Below, piece by piece: positions 1-7,819 of a stretch of DNA of 64,000 nucleotides. The translations under genes were made by a program, and so were the position numbers. Each line of letters begins with the position of its first letter. Position 1 is the stretch's first letter. The DNA comes from CALABS01 sp050260775. GTDB taxonomy: Bacteria > Pseudomonadota > Alphaproteobacteria > Rhodospirillales > Magnetospirillaceae. A model generated the notes under the pieces. It was not told where the DNA came from and did not search any database. It saw nothing but the letters and a program-made list of their open reading frames with translations. Location: positions 1 to 64,000 of the forward strand of contig JBLNCP010000019.1 of NCBI GenBank assembly GCA_050260775.1, written 5' to 3'.

Positions 1-6
1 TCTCTC

Positions 7-3000
7 CTACCGCCGCCGCTTGCCCGCCGCCATGGCCCACAGGGCGCAGCCGACCCGGCCGATGGCGTGGTCCCAACTGCCGTCGATGGCCTGACGGAAC
101 ACCCGCATGGTCGGGTACCACACGGCATCGTCGCGGGAATCCACCCAGCGCCAGTCGTTGCCGAGCGGCAGCAGCACCCACACCGGCTTGCCCATGGCCC
201 CGGCCAGGTGGGCTTCCACCGCGTCGGTGGCGACGACGAGGTCGAGGCTGGCGATCACCGCGGCGACGTCGGCAAGGTCCTCGCAGCCGGCGCCGACGTC
301 GTCGATGAACGCGCGGGCTCCGGTGGCGGCGAGATCCCTGGCGCGCTCTCCCCGCTGCAGGCTGAACAGGTGCACGTCGGGCAGGGCGGCGAGGCGCAGC
401 AGCTGCGACAGCGGGACATGGGGATCGCGTTCGCGTCCGCCCCAGGCCAGCCCCACCCGCAGGCGGCCGGTGTCGGGCAGCGTGGCCGGCGGGACGTCGT
501 CCGGCAGATGCAGGTAGGGGACGTCGCGGGGCGGGGTGGTGCGCGACGTCGTGCCGATCAGGCGCGGCAGGTCCAGCAGCTCGACCTGGAAATCCGCCGG
601 CGGCAGCGGCTGGCCGCGCGGGACCACCGCCTCGACTCCCGGCAGGGTGGTCATCAGCCGCGCCACCTCGGGCTCGCATTCCACGGTGACCAGGCCGCCC
701 TGGCGGCCGACCTGATGGATGAAGCGGCTGAGCTGGATGGTGTCGATGGCGTCGCCCTCGTCGCGCACCACGATGGAGCGGGCGTCGAGCCGTTCCCCAT
801 GCCACGCGGCCGCCCCGGGAATGGGGGGGAGATCGGGGTTGGCGCGGTGGGCCATCTCGGCCATGCCGCGGGCCAGGTTGCCCGACTTCAGGAGCGCCAC
901 CGCCAGTTCGCGGCGGGGAACGGTGCCCGGAGCGGCCGCTTCGGCCTGTTCCAGCAGGGCGAGGGATTCCTTCGCCCGGCCGCGCAGGCGCGCCAAGATC
1001 GCCAGTCCATGCAGGGCGGACGGGGTGTCCGGAGTGTCTGCCAGCACCTCCATGTACACCGCTTCCGCTTCGCCGAGCTGGCCGAGGTCGCGTAGCGCTC
1101 CCGCCAGGTTGGCTTTGGCGGAGAGGGCGGCTCCACAGGCGACGGCCCGTCGCCAGCAGGCGGCGGCGGCATCGACGCGCCCGGCCCGGCGCAGCAGCGC
1201 CCCCATGTTGGCATTCGCCTGGGCGTTGGTGGGGTCGAGGGCCAGCGCCTTGCCGAGCAGGTTCGCCGCGTCGTCGAAGCGGCCGTCCAGCAGCGCCCGG
1301 GTGCCCTGGTCGGTCAAAGTGAGCGCTTCCTCGCGCGCCGCGGCTTCCGATGCCGGCGAGCCGGCGTCGTCGAGCGCGCCGTATCCGTCCTTGGGGGCCA
1401 CTCCCATGGCCAGGGCGAGGACGGCGCCCGGCTCGCCCCGGAACGGCCTCAGCGGTCCGCCCCCGATGTCCGACGGGAAGCGATGGAGGGAATAGCCGGC
1501 CTGCTCCAGCATGTGGGCGGCGACGGCGCCGTCGCTGTGCTCGAACACCACCACGGCGGCGCGTTGCAGCGTGAGAGCCTCCCACAATCCGTCCAGCACC
1601 TCGGCCTCCGAGGTCTTGGTGCCGATGCGTACGACGAGACGGCGATCGCCGAGGTGGGGGCGGTCGGCCAGCAGGCTGTCCACCGCGACGGTGTGTGAGC
1701 GGGCGTTCACCCACTCGGGCAGCGGGAAGACGGTGCGGCCGCACCGGGGCCGGCGCGCCACCACCACCGGCATGGTGCGGCCGGCGACCGGGGTGGGAAC
1801 CACCTCGACGACATCCTCGGCGATGGAGACGGCGATCAGGTCGGCGAGATGCTCGGCCTCCACGGTCTTGCCCTCGATGGCCAGCACCAGGACGTCGCCC
1901 GACGGATGGGCCGCCGCCTCGAGCGTGAAGGTGCCGTCTCCGGCCCCGACGTCGACGAAGGCGTCGCCGGCTTCGAGGTGGGCGGCGAGCATGGCGGCGA
2001 TCTGCGCCCCCGGGCCCGAGTTCACGCGGGTGAGGCCGGCCCGCCGCTCCTCCGCCGCCGCGACCAGCTCCTCGACCGCGCCCATGACGCGGGTGATCAC
2101 CCCGGTCCAGTCGCCGGGCCGCTGCTGGCGCAGCAAGCGCATGCCGGGGTACCAGGGCGTGTCCTCGCGGTCGAGCATCCAGCGCCAATCGGGGGCATGG
2201 GGCAGCATCAGCAGCACCGGCTTGCCCAGGGCGCCGGCGACATGGGCCACCGGCCCGTCCACCGTGATGATGAGGTCGAGCTGGGCGATGCGGGCGGCGA
2301 GGTCGCCGTAATCGCGGATGGAGCCGGCGAGGTCGGTGATCAGGCAGGGAGCGCTGAGTTGGGCGGCATCGCGGGCGGCGGGGCCCGGCTGCAGGGAGTA
2401 GAACGCCACCCTGGGCATCCCCATCAGCGGCATGAGCTGGGGCAGGGGGACGCTCCAGGAGGGGCGGGCCCCCGACCACATCAGGCCAACCTTGAGCACG
2501 GCGGCCGCCGGTGCCGGGACCGGGCTTCTGCGGCCATCGGGCACGTGCAGGTAAGGGATGTGCGCCGGGATGGAGGACAGCGTGGTTCCGAACAGCCTGG
2601 GCAGGTCGAGCAGCGAGGCGTGCAGGTCGATGGCCACTCCGGCCGGCATCGGCTGGCCGGCCGCCACCACATGATCCACTCCCTCAAGTGCGGCCAGCAG
2701 CGGCACCAGCGGCGCCGGCGCGCCGAGAACCACCCGGCAGCCCATGGCCGCCAGTTGCGGCAGGAAGCGCGCGAGCTGGAGGGTGTCATCCAGTCCCTGT
2801 TCCGACCACACCAGGATCGTCTGGCCGTCGAGCGGACCGCCGTCCCAGGCCTCGATGGGCATGTCGGGACGCGCCATCCCGGGGGCCTGCCAGCGCCATT
2901 CCAGGTCGTCCCAGGCACTGCCGAAGTCGCCCTCCAGCAGGCGCAGGCGGGCGCGGCCCAGCCGGGCGACGAGGTTCTCGTCGTCCAGCACCAGGGCGCG

Positions 3001-3648
3001 CTCCAGTTCGTCCTCGGCCTCGTCCATGCGGCCCAGCCCGACCAGCGCCTGGCCCAAACCGGCATGCGCCGCCGGACTGGCGGGCTCGATGGAGAGGAGG
3101 TCGTGGTAGAGGTCGACGGCACCGGCAAGGTCGCCCTGACGGGCCACCAAATCGGCCAATTGCTGGCGGGCGTCGATGGCCGCCGGGTCGATGGCCACCG
3201 CGCGGCGCAGGCAGGCCTGCGCCGCCGCGTCGTGGCCGTCGGCCTGCAGGATCTCCGCCAGGCCATGCCAGGCCCCGGCCGGAGCCGCGGGTTCACGCAC
3301 CAGCAAGGTGAACAGCTGGCGCGCCTCGGTGCGGCGCCGCATGGCGCGCAGGACCATGCCCAGCTCGATGCGGGCGTCGGCGTCGTCGGAACGGTGGCTG
3401 AGGGTCTGGTTGAGCGCCGCCAGCGCCTCCCGGGGGCGGCCGAGGTGGCGCAAGGCGGCGGCCCGCCCGAGCAGGGCGGCGTGATTGTAGGGCTGTTCGT
3501 TCAGGATGGCGTCGTAGATCGACAGGGCTTCGGCATGGTCGCCCCTGGCGCGGGCGTCGTCCCCGACCCTGACCAGGCCGGCGGACATCTCGCCGGCATC
3601 GAGGCCGGCGGGTTCCTCCGGCGGCGCGACATCCTCCAGCACGTCCAT
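7..3648 (-). CDS. TPR / glycosyltransferase / FkbM-like multidomain protein
   Basis: A 1213-residue protein with a duplicated architecture. Residues about 25-260 are TPR repeats (recurring A.LGRAAALRHLGRPREAL-type helices). A glycosyltransferase-9-like domain follows, with the signature SEQGLDDTLQLARFLPQL and the tail PDWRWMLDREDTPWYPG. A degenerate SAM/FkbM-like domain comes next (FVDVGAGDGTFTLEAA), then a second TPR block and a second glycosyltransferase-like domain (DEGDAIDTIQLSRFIHQ; NDWRWVDSRDDAVWYPTM). Proteins of this type in alphaproteobacteria are linked to glycan or flagellin modification; the substrate here is unknown. The second domain reads TDAVEAHLAGAMGKP where the first has TVDGPVAHVAGALGKP, so it may be impaired. 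I chose the ATG at 3648; a TTG 36 bases upstream is also in frame. Confidence 0.85.
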   Translation of the reverse strand: MDVLEDVAPPEEPAGLDAGEMSAGLVRVGDDARARGDHAEALSIYDAILNEQPYNHAALLGRAAALRHLGRPREALAALNQTLSHRSDDADARIELGMVLRAMRRRTEARQLFTLLVREPAAPAGAWHGLAEILQADGHDAAAQACLRRAVAIDPAAIDARQQLADLVARQGDLAGAVDLYHDLLSIEPASPAAHAGLGQALVGLGRMDEAEDELERALVLDDENLVARLGRARLRLLEGDFGSAWDDLEWRWQAPGMARPDMPIEAWDGGPLDGQTILVWSEQGLDDTLQLARFLPQLAAMGCRVVLGAPAPLVPLLAALEGVDHVVAAGQPMPAGVAIDLHASLLDLPRLFGTTLSSIPAHIPYLHVPDGRRSPVPAPAAAVLKVGLMWSGARPSWSVPLPQLMPLMGMPRVAFYSLQPGPAARDAAQLSAPCLITDLAGSIRDYGDLAARIAQLDLIITVDGPVAHVAGALGKPVLLMLPHAPDWRWMLDREDTPWYPGMRLLRQQRPGDWTGVITRVMGAVEELVAAAEERRAGLTRVNSGPGAQIAAMLAAHLEAGDAFVDVGAGDGTFTLEAAAHPSGDVLVLAIEGKTVEAEHLADLIAVSIAEDVVEVVPTPVAGRTMPVVVARRPRCGRTVFPLPEWVNARSHTVAVDSLLADRPHLGDRRLVVRIGTKTSEAEVLDGLWEALTLQRAAVVVFEHSDGAVAAHMLEQAGYSLHRFPSDIGGGPLRPFRGEPGAVLALAMGVAPKDGYGALDDAGSPASEAAAREEALTLTDQGTRALLDGRFDDAANLLGKALALDPTNAQANANMGALLRRAGRVDAAAACWRRAVACGAALSAKANLAGALRDLGQLGEAEAVYMEVLADTPDTPSALHGLAILARLRGRAKESLALLEQAEAAAPGTVPRRELAVALLKSGNLARGMAEMAHRANPDLPPIPGAAAWHGERLDARSIVVRDEGDAIDTIQLSRFIHQVGRQGGLVTVECEPEVARLMTTLPGVEAVVPRGQPLPPADFQVELLDLPRLIGTTSRTTPPRDVPYLHLPDDVPPATLPDTGRLRVGLAWGGRERDPHVPLSQLLRLAALPDVHLFSLQRGERARDLAATGARAFIDDVGAGCEDLADVAAVIASLDLVVATDAVEAHLAGAMGKPVWVLLPLGNDWRWVDSRDDAVWYPTMRVFRQAIDGSWDHAIGRVGCALWAMAAGKRRR

Positions 3649-3744
3649 GCCCCCCGCATCCCCGCGATTAACACAGGCAGTCAAGCGCGGCTGAGGCGAG
3701 GAATCAAGCCCAATTGGCGGCCGCCGGGACGGTCCGGCGGCGCG

Positions 3745-4137
3745 TCAGTTCGCCGAGGGGCCGCTGAGGATGGCGCGGATGGTGCGTTCGAGGGCGGCGG
3801 GAAGGAAGGGCTTGGACAGCACCTTGGCGTGGCCCATGCCGCGCGCCCGCACTTCCCCCGCATTGCCGGTGACGAACAGGACGGGGACGTGGCGGTCGGC
3901 CAGGATCCGCTCGACGGCGGTGATGCCGTCTTCGGCCCCTTTGAGGCGGACATCGGCCAGGATCAGATCGAGATCGAGCCCGCGAGCCCGTTCGACCGCG
4001 TCGGCCGCATTGTCGACGACCGCTTCCACGGTGCAGCCCATGCCTTCCAGCACCATCCGCAGGCCGAGCGCGATCAGGGGCTCGTCCTCGATGATCAGAA
4101 TGCGTGCGTCGACCGCCGGGGCGGGGCGTGCGTCCAC
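3745..4137 (-). CDS. Single-domain response regulator (CheY-like receiver)
   Basis: A 130-residue receiver domain with no output domain. It has the acidic pocket in ILIIEDEP, the phosphoacceptor Asp in LILADVRL, the Thr in VLFVTGN and the Lys in VLSKPF. I chose a GTG start because a good Shine-Dalgarno (GAGGGAGAA) sits just upstream; the frame stays open further upstream but without a comparable site. It would relay phosphate from an unlinked histidine kinase. It is divergent from the epimerase gene, with about 180 bases between them. The partner kinase cannot be inferred from sequence; the hybrid kinase at 7.8-10.0 kb is a neighbour but not adjacent. Confidence 0.85.
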   Translation of the reverse strand: MDARPAPAVDARILIIEDEPLIALGLRMVLEGMGCTVEAVVDNAADAVERARGLDLDLILADVRLKGAEDGITAVERILADRHVPVLFVTGNAGEVRARGMGHAKVLSKPFLPAALERTIRAILSGPSAN

Positions 4138-4319
4138 GGGTTCTCCCTCTTCGCCGTTCCGGTAGGAACCTTTCCTCACATGTGCCGGGATTTCAAGAAT
4201 GTTCGGCCAAGCTAACCCCTCCGGGCGACGCGGCTTCCTTTGGACGGCAACGCAAAACGGGGATGATTTCGCCGGGGCGCCGGGGTATATCAGGGCTGCC
4301 AAATAAGAAGGGTTCACGC

Positions 4320-5300
4320 ATGACTGTCCTGGTCGCCGGTTCGGCTGGTTTCATCGGTTTCCACACCTCGATGCGGCTGCTGGAGCGCGGCGAGCGCGTG
4401 GTCGGCGTCGACAATCTGAACGACTACTACGACCCGGCGCTGAAGCACGCGCGTCTGGCCAAGCTGGCCGCCTATCCCGCCTTCACCTTCATCGAGGCCG
4501 ACATCGCCGACCGCGAGGCGATGGCCGCGATCGCCAAGCAGCATCCCGACGTCGACCGCATCGTCATCCTGGCCGCCCAGGCCGGCGTCCGCCATTCCCT
4601 GACCCGCCCGTTCGACTACACCCATTCGAACATCGAGGGCCATCTCGTCATGCTGGAGGCGGCGCGCCACCTCTGGCAGATCAAGCATTTCGTCTACGCC
4701 AGCTCGTCGTCGGTCTACGGCACCAACACCAAGCTGCCGTTCTCGGTCGAGGACCGGGTCGACAACCCGATCTCTCTCTACGCCGCCACCAAGCGTGCCG
4801 GCGAGCTGATGGCCCACTGCTACAGCCACCTGTTCCGCATCCCGACCACCGGGCTTCGCTTCTTCACCGTCTATGGTCCGTGGGGGCGGCCCGACATGGC
4901 GGCCTACCTGTTCGCCAAGGCGATCCTGGCCGGCCAGCCCATCAAGGTGTTCAACAACGGCGACATGCGCCGCGACTTCACCTTCATCGACGACATCGTC
5001 TCGGGCGTGGTGGGCGTGCTGGACCATCCGCCGGCCGACGAGGGCACCCTGCCGCCGTACCGCATCTACAACATCGGCAACAACAACTCCGAGCACCTGA
5101 TGGATTTCATCGGGCTGATCGAGAAGTGCCTGGGCCGCAAGGCGGAGTACCAGTTCGAGCCGATGCAGCCGGGTGACGTCAAGGAGACCTATGCCGACAT
5201 CTCGGCGATCCAGAAGGACGTCGGCTTCGCCCCCACCACCCCGATCAGCGTCGGCATCCCCAAGTTCATCGAGTGGTTCAAGGAATTCCACAAGGTCTGA
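4320..5300 (+). CDS. NAD-dependent epimerase, UDP-glucuronate 4-epimerase-like
   Basis: A 326-residue extended short-chain dehydrogenase/reductase. The Rossmann motif GSAGFIGFHTSMRLLERG is at the N-terminus and the catalytic YAATKRAGE (YxxxK) is near the middle. The phrase VVGVDNLNDYYDPALKHARL and the GPWGRPDMA region are typical of UDP-glucuronate 4-epimerases, which interconvert UDP-GlcA and UDP-GalA for capsule or LPS synthesis. Length fits the family (about 330). The start is the ATG giving MTVLVAGSAG; upstream in-frame codons encode no recognisable domain. It ends just before a GC hairpin repeat and is convergent with trmJ. Confidence 0.88.
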   Translation: MTVLVAGSAGFIGFHTSMRLLERGERVVGVDNLNDYYDPALKHARLAKLAAYPAFTFIEADIADREAMAAIAKQHPDVDRIVILAAQAGVRHSLTRPFDYTHSNIEGHLVMLEAARHLWQIKHFVYASSSSVYGTNTKLPFSVEDRVDNPISLYAATKRAGELMAHCYSHLFRIPTTGLRFFTVYGPWGRPDMAAYLFAKAILAGQPIKVFNNGDMRRDFTFIDDIVSGVVGVLDHPPADEGTLPPYRIYNIGNNNSEHLMDFIGLIEKCLGRKAEYQFEPMQPGDVKETYADISAIQKDVGFAPTTPISVGIPKFIEWFKEFHKV

Positions 5301-5303
5301 CGG

Positions 5304-5345
5304 CCCTCTTTCCCCAGCTTGCTGGGGGAGGGTAGGGTCGGGGCC
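5304..5345. repeat. GC hairpin repeat, cluster A (single unit)
   Basis: One unit of the dispersed GC-rich repeat found in this window. A C-rich arm, a short AGC/GCT-closed loop and the complementary G-rich arm are followed by a TAGGGTCGGGGCC tail. It lies between the convergent stop codons of the epimerase and trmJ, where the stem could also act as a bidirectional terminator; there is no clear poly-T tract. Confidence 0.75.
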
Positions 5346-5347
5346 AT

Positions 5348-6109
5348 CTATTGATTCCCCTCGCCCTTCTTGTGCCGATAGGTGACCAGCTCGTGCACGA
5401 TGCCGTGCAGGGTCTGGACCTCCTGGCCGGTGAGGTGGGCGCGCTGGAACATGTTGCGGATGTTGCGCACCATCACCGGGCGCTTGTCGGGGACGCGCAG
5501 GAAGCCGCACTCGTCCAGTTCGCGCTCCAGATGGTCGAAGAACGCCTGCAGCTTCTCCTTGGTGGCCGGCGGCTGGGCGCCCTTGGTCATGTGGCGCTCG
5601 GGCAGCTGCGGGTCGGCGGCTTGGTACCACTCGTAGCCGACCAGCAGAACGCACTGGGCCAGGTTCAGCGAGGTGTAGTCGGGGTTGAGCGGGACGGTCA
5701 GCACGGTGTCGGCCAGGCTGACGTCGTCGTTCTCGAGGCCGGTGCGCTCGGGCCCGAACATTACCCCGAATTTCAAGCCCTCGGCCGCGACCTCGCGCAT
5801 GGCCAGCGCCGCCGTCTTCGGCGTGTCGACCGGCTTGACCATGAAGCGGTTGCGCGCGGTGGTCGCCCACACCCGGTTGAGATCGGCCAGCGCCTCGGCG
5901 GTGGTGTCGAACACCTTGGCGCCCAGCACCACGCGGTCGGCGCCCGAGGCGGCGGCGATGGCGCGCTCGCTCAGCCAGTCGGGCTTGGGGCCGACCAGCC
6001 GCAGGTCGGTCAGGCCGCAGTTCAGCATGGCGCGCGCCGCGGTGCCGATGTTCTCGGACAGCTGCGGGCGGACCAGGATGATGGCGGGGCCTTGCGGCTC
6101 GGTGCTCAC
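5348..6109 (-). CDS. trmJ: tRNA (cytidine/uridine-2'-O)-methyltransferase TrmJ
   Basis: A 253-residue SpoU/TrmH-class (SPOUT) RNA methyltransferase. Motif 1 is in PAIILVRPQLSENIGTAARA, motif 2 is FGPERTGLENDDVSLAD and motif 3 is VPLNPDYTSLNLAQCVLL. This combination is characteristic of TrmJ, which 2'-O-methylates position 32 of the tRNA anticodon loop using SAM. The C-terminal helical extension (KLQAFFDHLERELDECGF) is also typical. Its start overlaps the cimA stop by four bases, so it is probably translationally coupled to cimA. Confidence 0.92.
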   Translation of the reverse strand: MSTEPQGPAIILVRPQLSENIGTAARAMLNCGLTDLRLVGPKPDWLSERAIAAASGADRVVLGAKVFDTTAEALADLNRVWATTARNRFMVKPVDTPKTAALAMREVAAEGLKFGVMFGPERTGLENDDVSLADTVLTVPLNPDYTSLNLAQCVLLVGYEWYQAADPQLPERHMTKGAQPPATKEKLQAFFDHLERELDECGFLRVPDKRPVMVRNIRNMFQRAHLTGQEVQTLHGIVHELVTYRHKKGEGNQ

Positions 6110-7746
6110 GAGTTCCTCTGGGTGAACAGCATATAGGTGATGCTGTCCTGCAGCGCTTCCAGGGACGCTTCCAGCACGTTGGTGTGGACGCCGACGGTGA
6201 CCCAGCGGCGCTGGGCTCCGTCGCTGCTCTCGATGGTGACGCGGGTCTTGGCGCCGGTGCCGGCGGTGCTCTCGACGATGCGCACGCGGTAGTCGGCCAG
6301 CTCCAGCCCGGTGAGCTCGGGATAGACGCCGGTCAGCACCTTCCTGAGCGCCACGTCGAAAGCATGCACCGGTCCGTTGCCTTCGCCGACCTCCATGTAC
6401 TCGCGGCCGGCCACGTCGACCTTGACGGTGGCCTCGGACAGGGTGACCCAGTCGCCGGCGGCGTTGCGGCGGCGCTCGTCGATCACCCGGTAGCGCTCAA
6501 GCCGGAAGTATTCCGGCACCTGTCCCAGCGCCCGGCGCACCAGCAACTCGAAGCTGGCCGTGGCCTGGTCGTAGGCGTAGCCCTCGTGCTCCAGGCGCTT
6601 GACCAGATCGACCAGGTCGGTGACCTCGCGCGGGTCGAAGGACACCTGCATCTGCTCGACCACGGCGACCAGGGCGTCGCGCTTGACCGTCTCGATGTCG
6701 ATGCCGAGGTCGGCCATGCGGGCGACGATGTTGGAGCGGCCGGCCTGGTCGGAGACCACGATCTGACGGGCGTTGCCGACCTGGGCGGGGTCGATGTGCT
6801 CGTAGCAGCTGGGGTCCTTGGCCACCGCCGAGACATGCAGGCCGCCCTTGTGGGCGAAGGCCGAGCCGCCGACGTAGGGCTGGTTGCGGTTGGGCAGGCG
6901 GTCGAGCACCTCGTCCAGCGCCCGGCTGACGCGGGTCAGGTGCTTGAGGCCCTCGGCGCCGATGCCGGTGTCGAAGCCCATCTTCAGCATGAGGTTGGCG
7001 GCCACCGACAGCAGGTTGGCGTTGCCGCAGCGCTCGCCCAGGCCGTTGATGGTGCCCTGGACCTGGCGCACGCCGGCCTTGACCGCCGCCAGCGAGTTGG
7101 CGACGGCGTTGTCGGAATCATTGTGGCAGTGGACGCCGAGATGGCTGCCCGGGATGCCGGCGGCGATCACCTCGGAGACGATGCGCTCGATCTCGTGCGG
7201 CAGCGAGCCGCCGTTGGTGTCGCACAGCACCAGCCAGCGGGCGCCGGCCTCATAGGCCGCCTTGAGGCAGGCCAGCGCGTATTCGGGGTTCTTCTTGTAG
7301 CCGTCGAAGAAGTGCTCGGCGTCCAGCATCACCTCGGGCATGCGGGTGCCGGCGTGGACCACCGAGTCCGCGATCATGCGAAGGTTCTCGTCGAGCTCGA
7401 TGCCCAGCGCCACGGTGACCTGGAAGTCCCAGCTCTTGCCCACCATGGTCACGGCCTGGACCGCGGGGTGGAACAGGGCGTTGAGGCCCGGGTCGTTGGC
7501 GGCCGAGCGCCCGGCACGCCGGGTCATGCCGAAGGCGGTGAGCTTGGCGCGCTTGAGCTTGGGCGGGTTGGCGAAGAACGAATCGTCGGTGGGATTGGCC
7601 CCCGGCCAGCCGCCCTCAATGTAGTCGACGCCGAGCATGTCGAGTTCGCGGGCAATCTTGGCCTTGTCGGCCGCCGAAAAATCAACGCCTTGCGTCTGCG
7701 CGCCGTCGCGCAGGGTGGTGTCGTACAGGTAGACCCGCTCGCTCAT
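6106..7746 (-). CDS. cimA: (R)-citramalate synthase
   Basis: A 546-residue member of the DRE-TIM metallolyase/2-isopropylmalate synthase superfamily. It opens with YLYDTTLRDGAQTQGVDFS (DTTLRDG active-site strand); HCHNDSDNAVANS carries the metal-binding histidines, and GSAFAHKGGLHVSAV is followed by a C-terminal allosteric domain. Length and the TLRDGAQTQG variant match citramalate synthases, which condense pyruvate and acetyl-CoA as the threonine-independent entry into isoleucine synthesis. I start it at the ATG of MSERVYLYD; the longer open frame has no homologous N-terminus. It overlaps trmJ by ATGA. Sequence alone does not fully exclude 2-isopropylmalate or homocitrate synthase activity. 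Confidence 0.9.
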   Translation of the reverse strand: MSERVYLYDTTLRDGAQTQGVDFSAADKAKIARELDMLGVDYIEGGWPGANPTDDSFFANPPKLKRAKLTAFGMTRRAGRSAANDPGLNALFHPAVQAVTMVGKSWDFQVTVALGIELDENLRMIADSVVHAGTRMPEVMLDAEHFFDGYKKNPEYALACLKAAYEAGARWLVLCDTNGGSLPHEIERIVSEVIAAGIPGSHLGVHCHNDSDNAVANSLAAVKAGVRQVQGTINGLGERCGNANLLSVAANLMLKMGFDTGIGAEGLKHLTRVSRALDEVLDRLPNRNQPYVGGSAFAHKGGLHVSAVAKDPSCYEHIDPAQVGNARQIVVSDQAGRSNIVARMADLGIDIETVKRDALVAVVEQMQVSFDPREVTDLVDLVKRLEHEGYAYDQATASFELLVRRALGQVPEYFRLERYRVIDERRRNAAGDWVTLSEATVKVDVAGREYMEVGEGNGPVHAFDVALRKVLTGVYPELTGLELADYRVRIVESTAGTGAKTRVTIESSDGAQRRWVTVGVHTNVLEASLEALQDSITYMLFTQRNS

Positions 7747-7819
7747 CGCTTCCGAATGCCCAATCCCAGGGGAAGCGGCCAAGATGCCCCAAAGGAGGGC
7801 GCGGGGGCAAGGCTCCCCT

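Noticed and set aside
1849..4215. A 788-codon plus-strand open frame
   Set aside because: It is antisense to the TPR-glycosyltransferase gene and the response regulator; no domain or ribosome-binding site.
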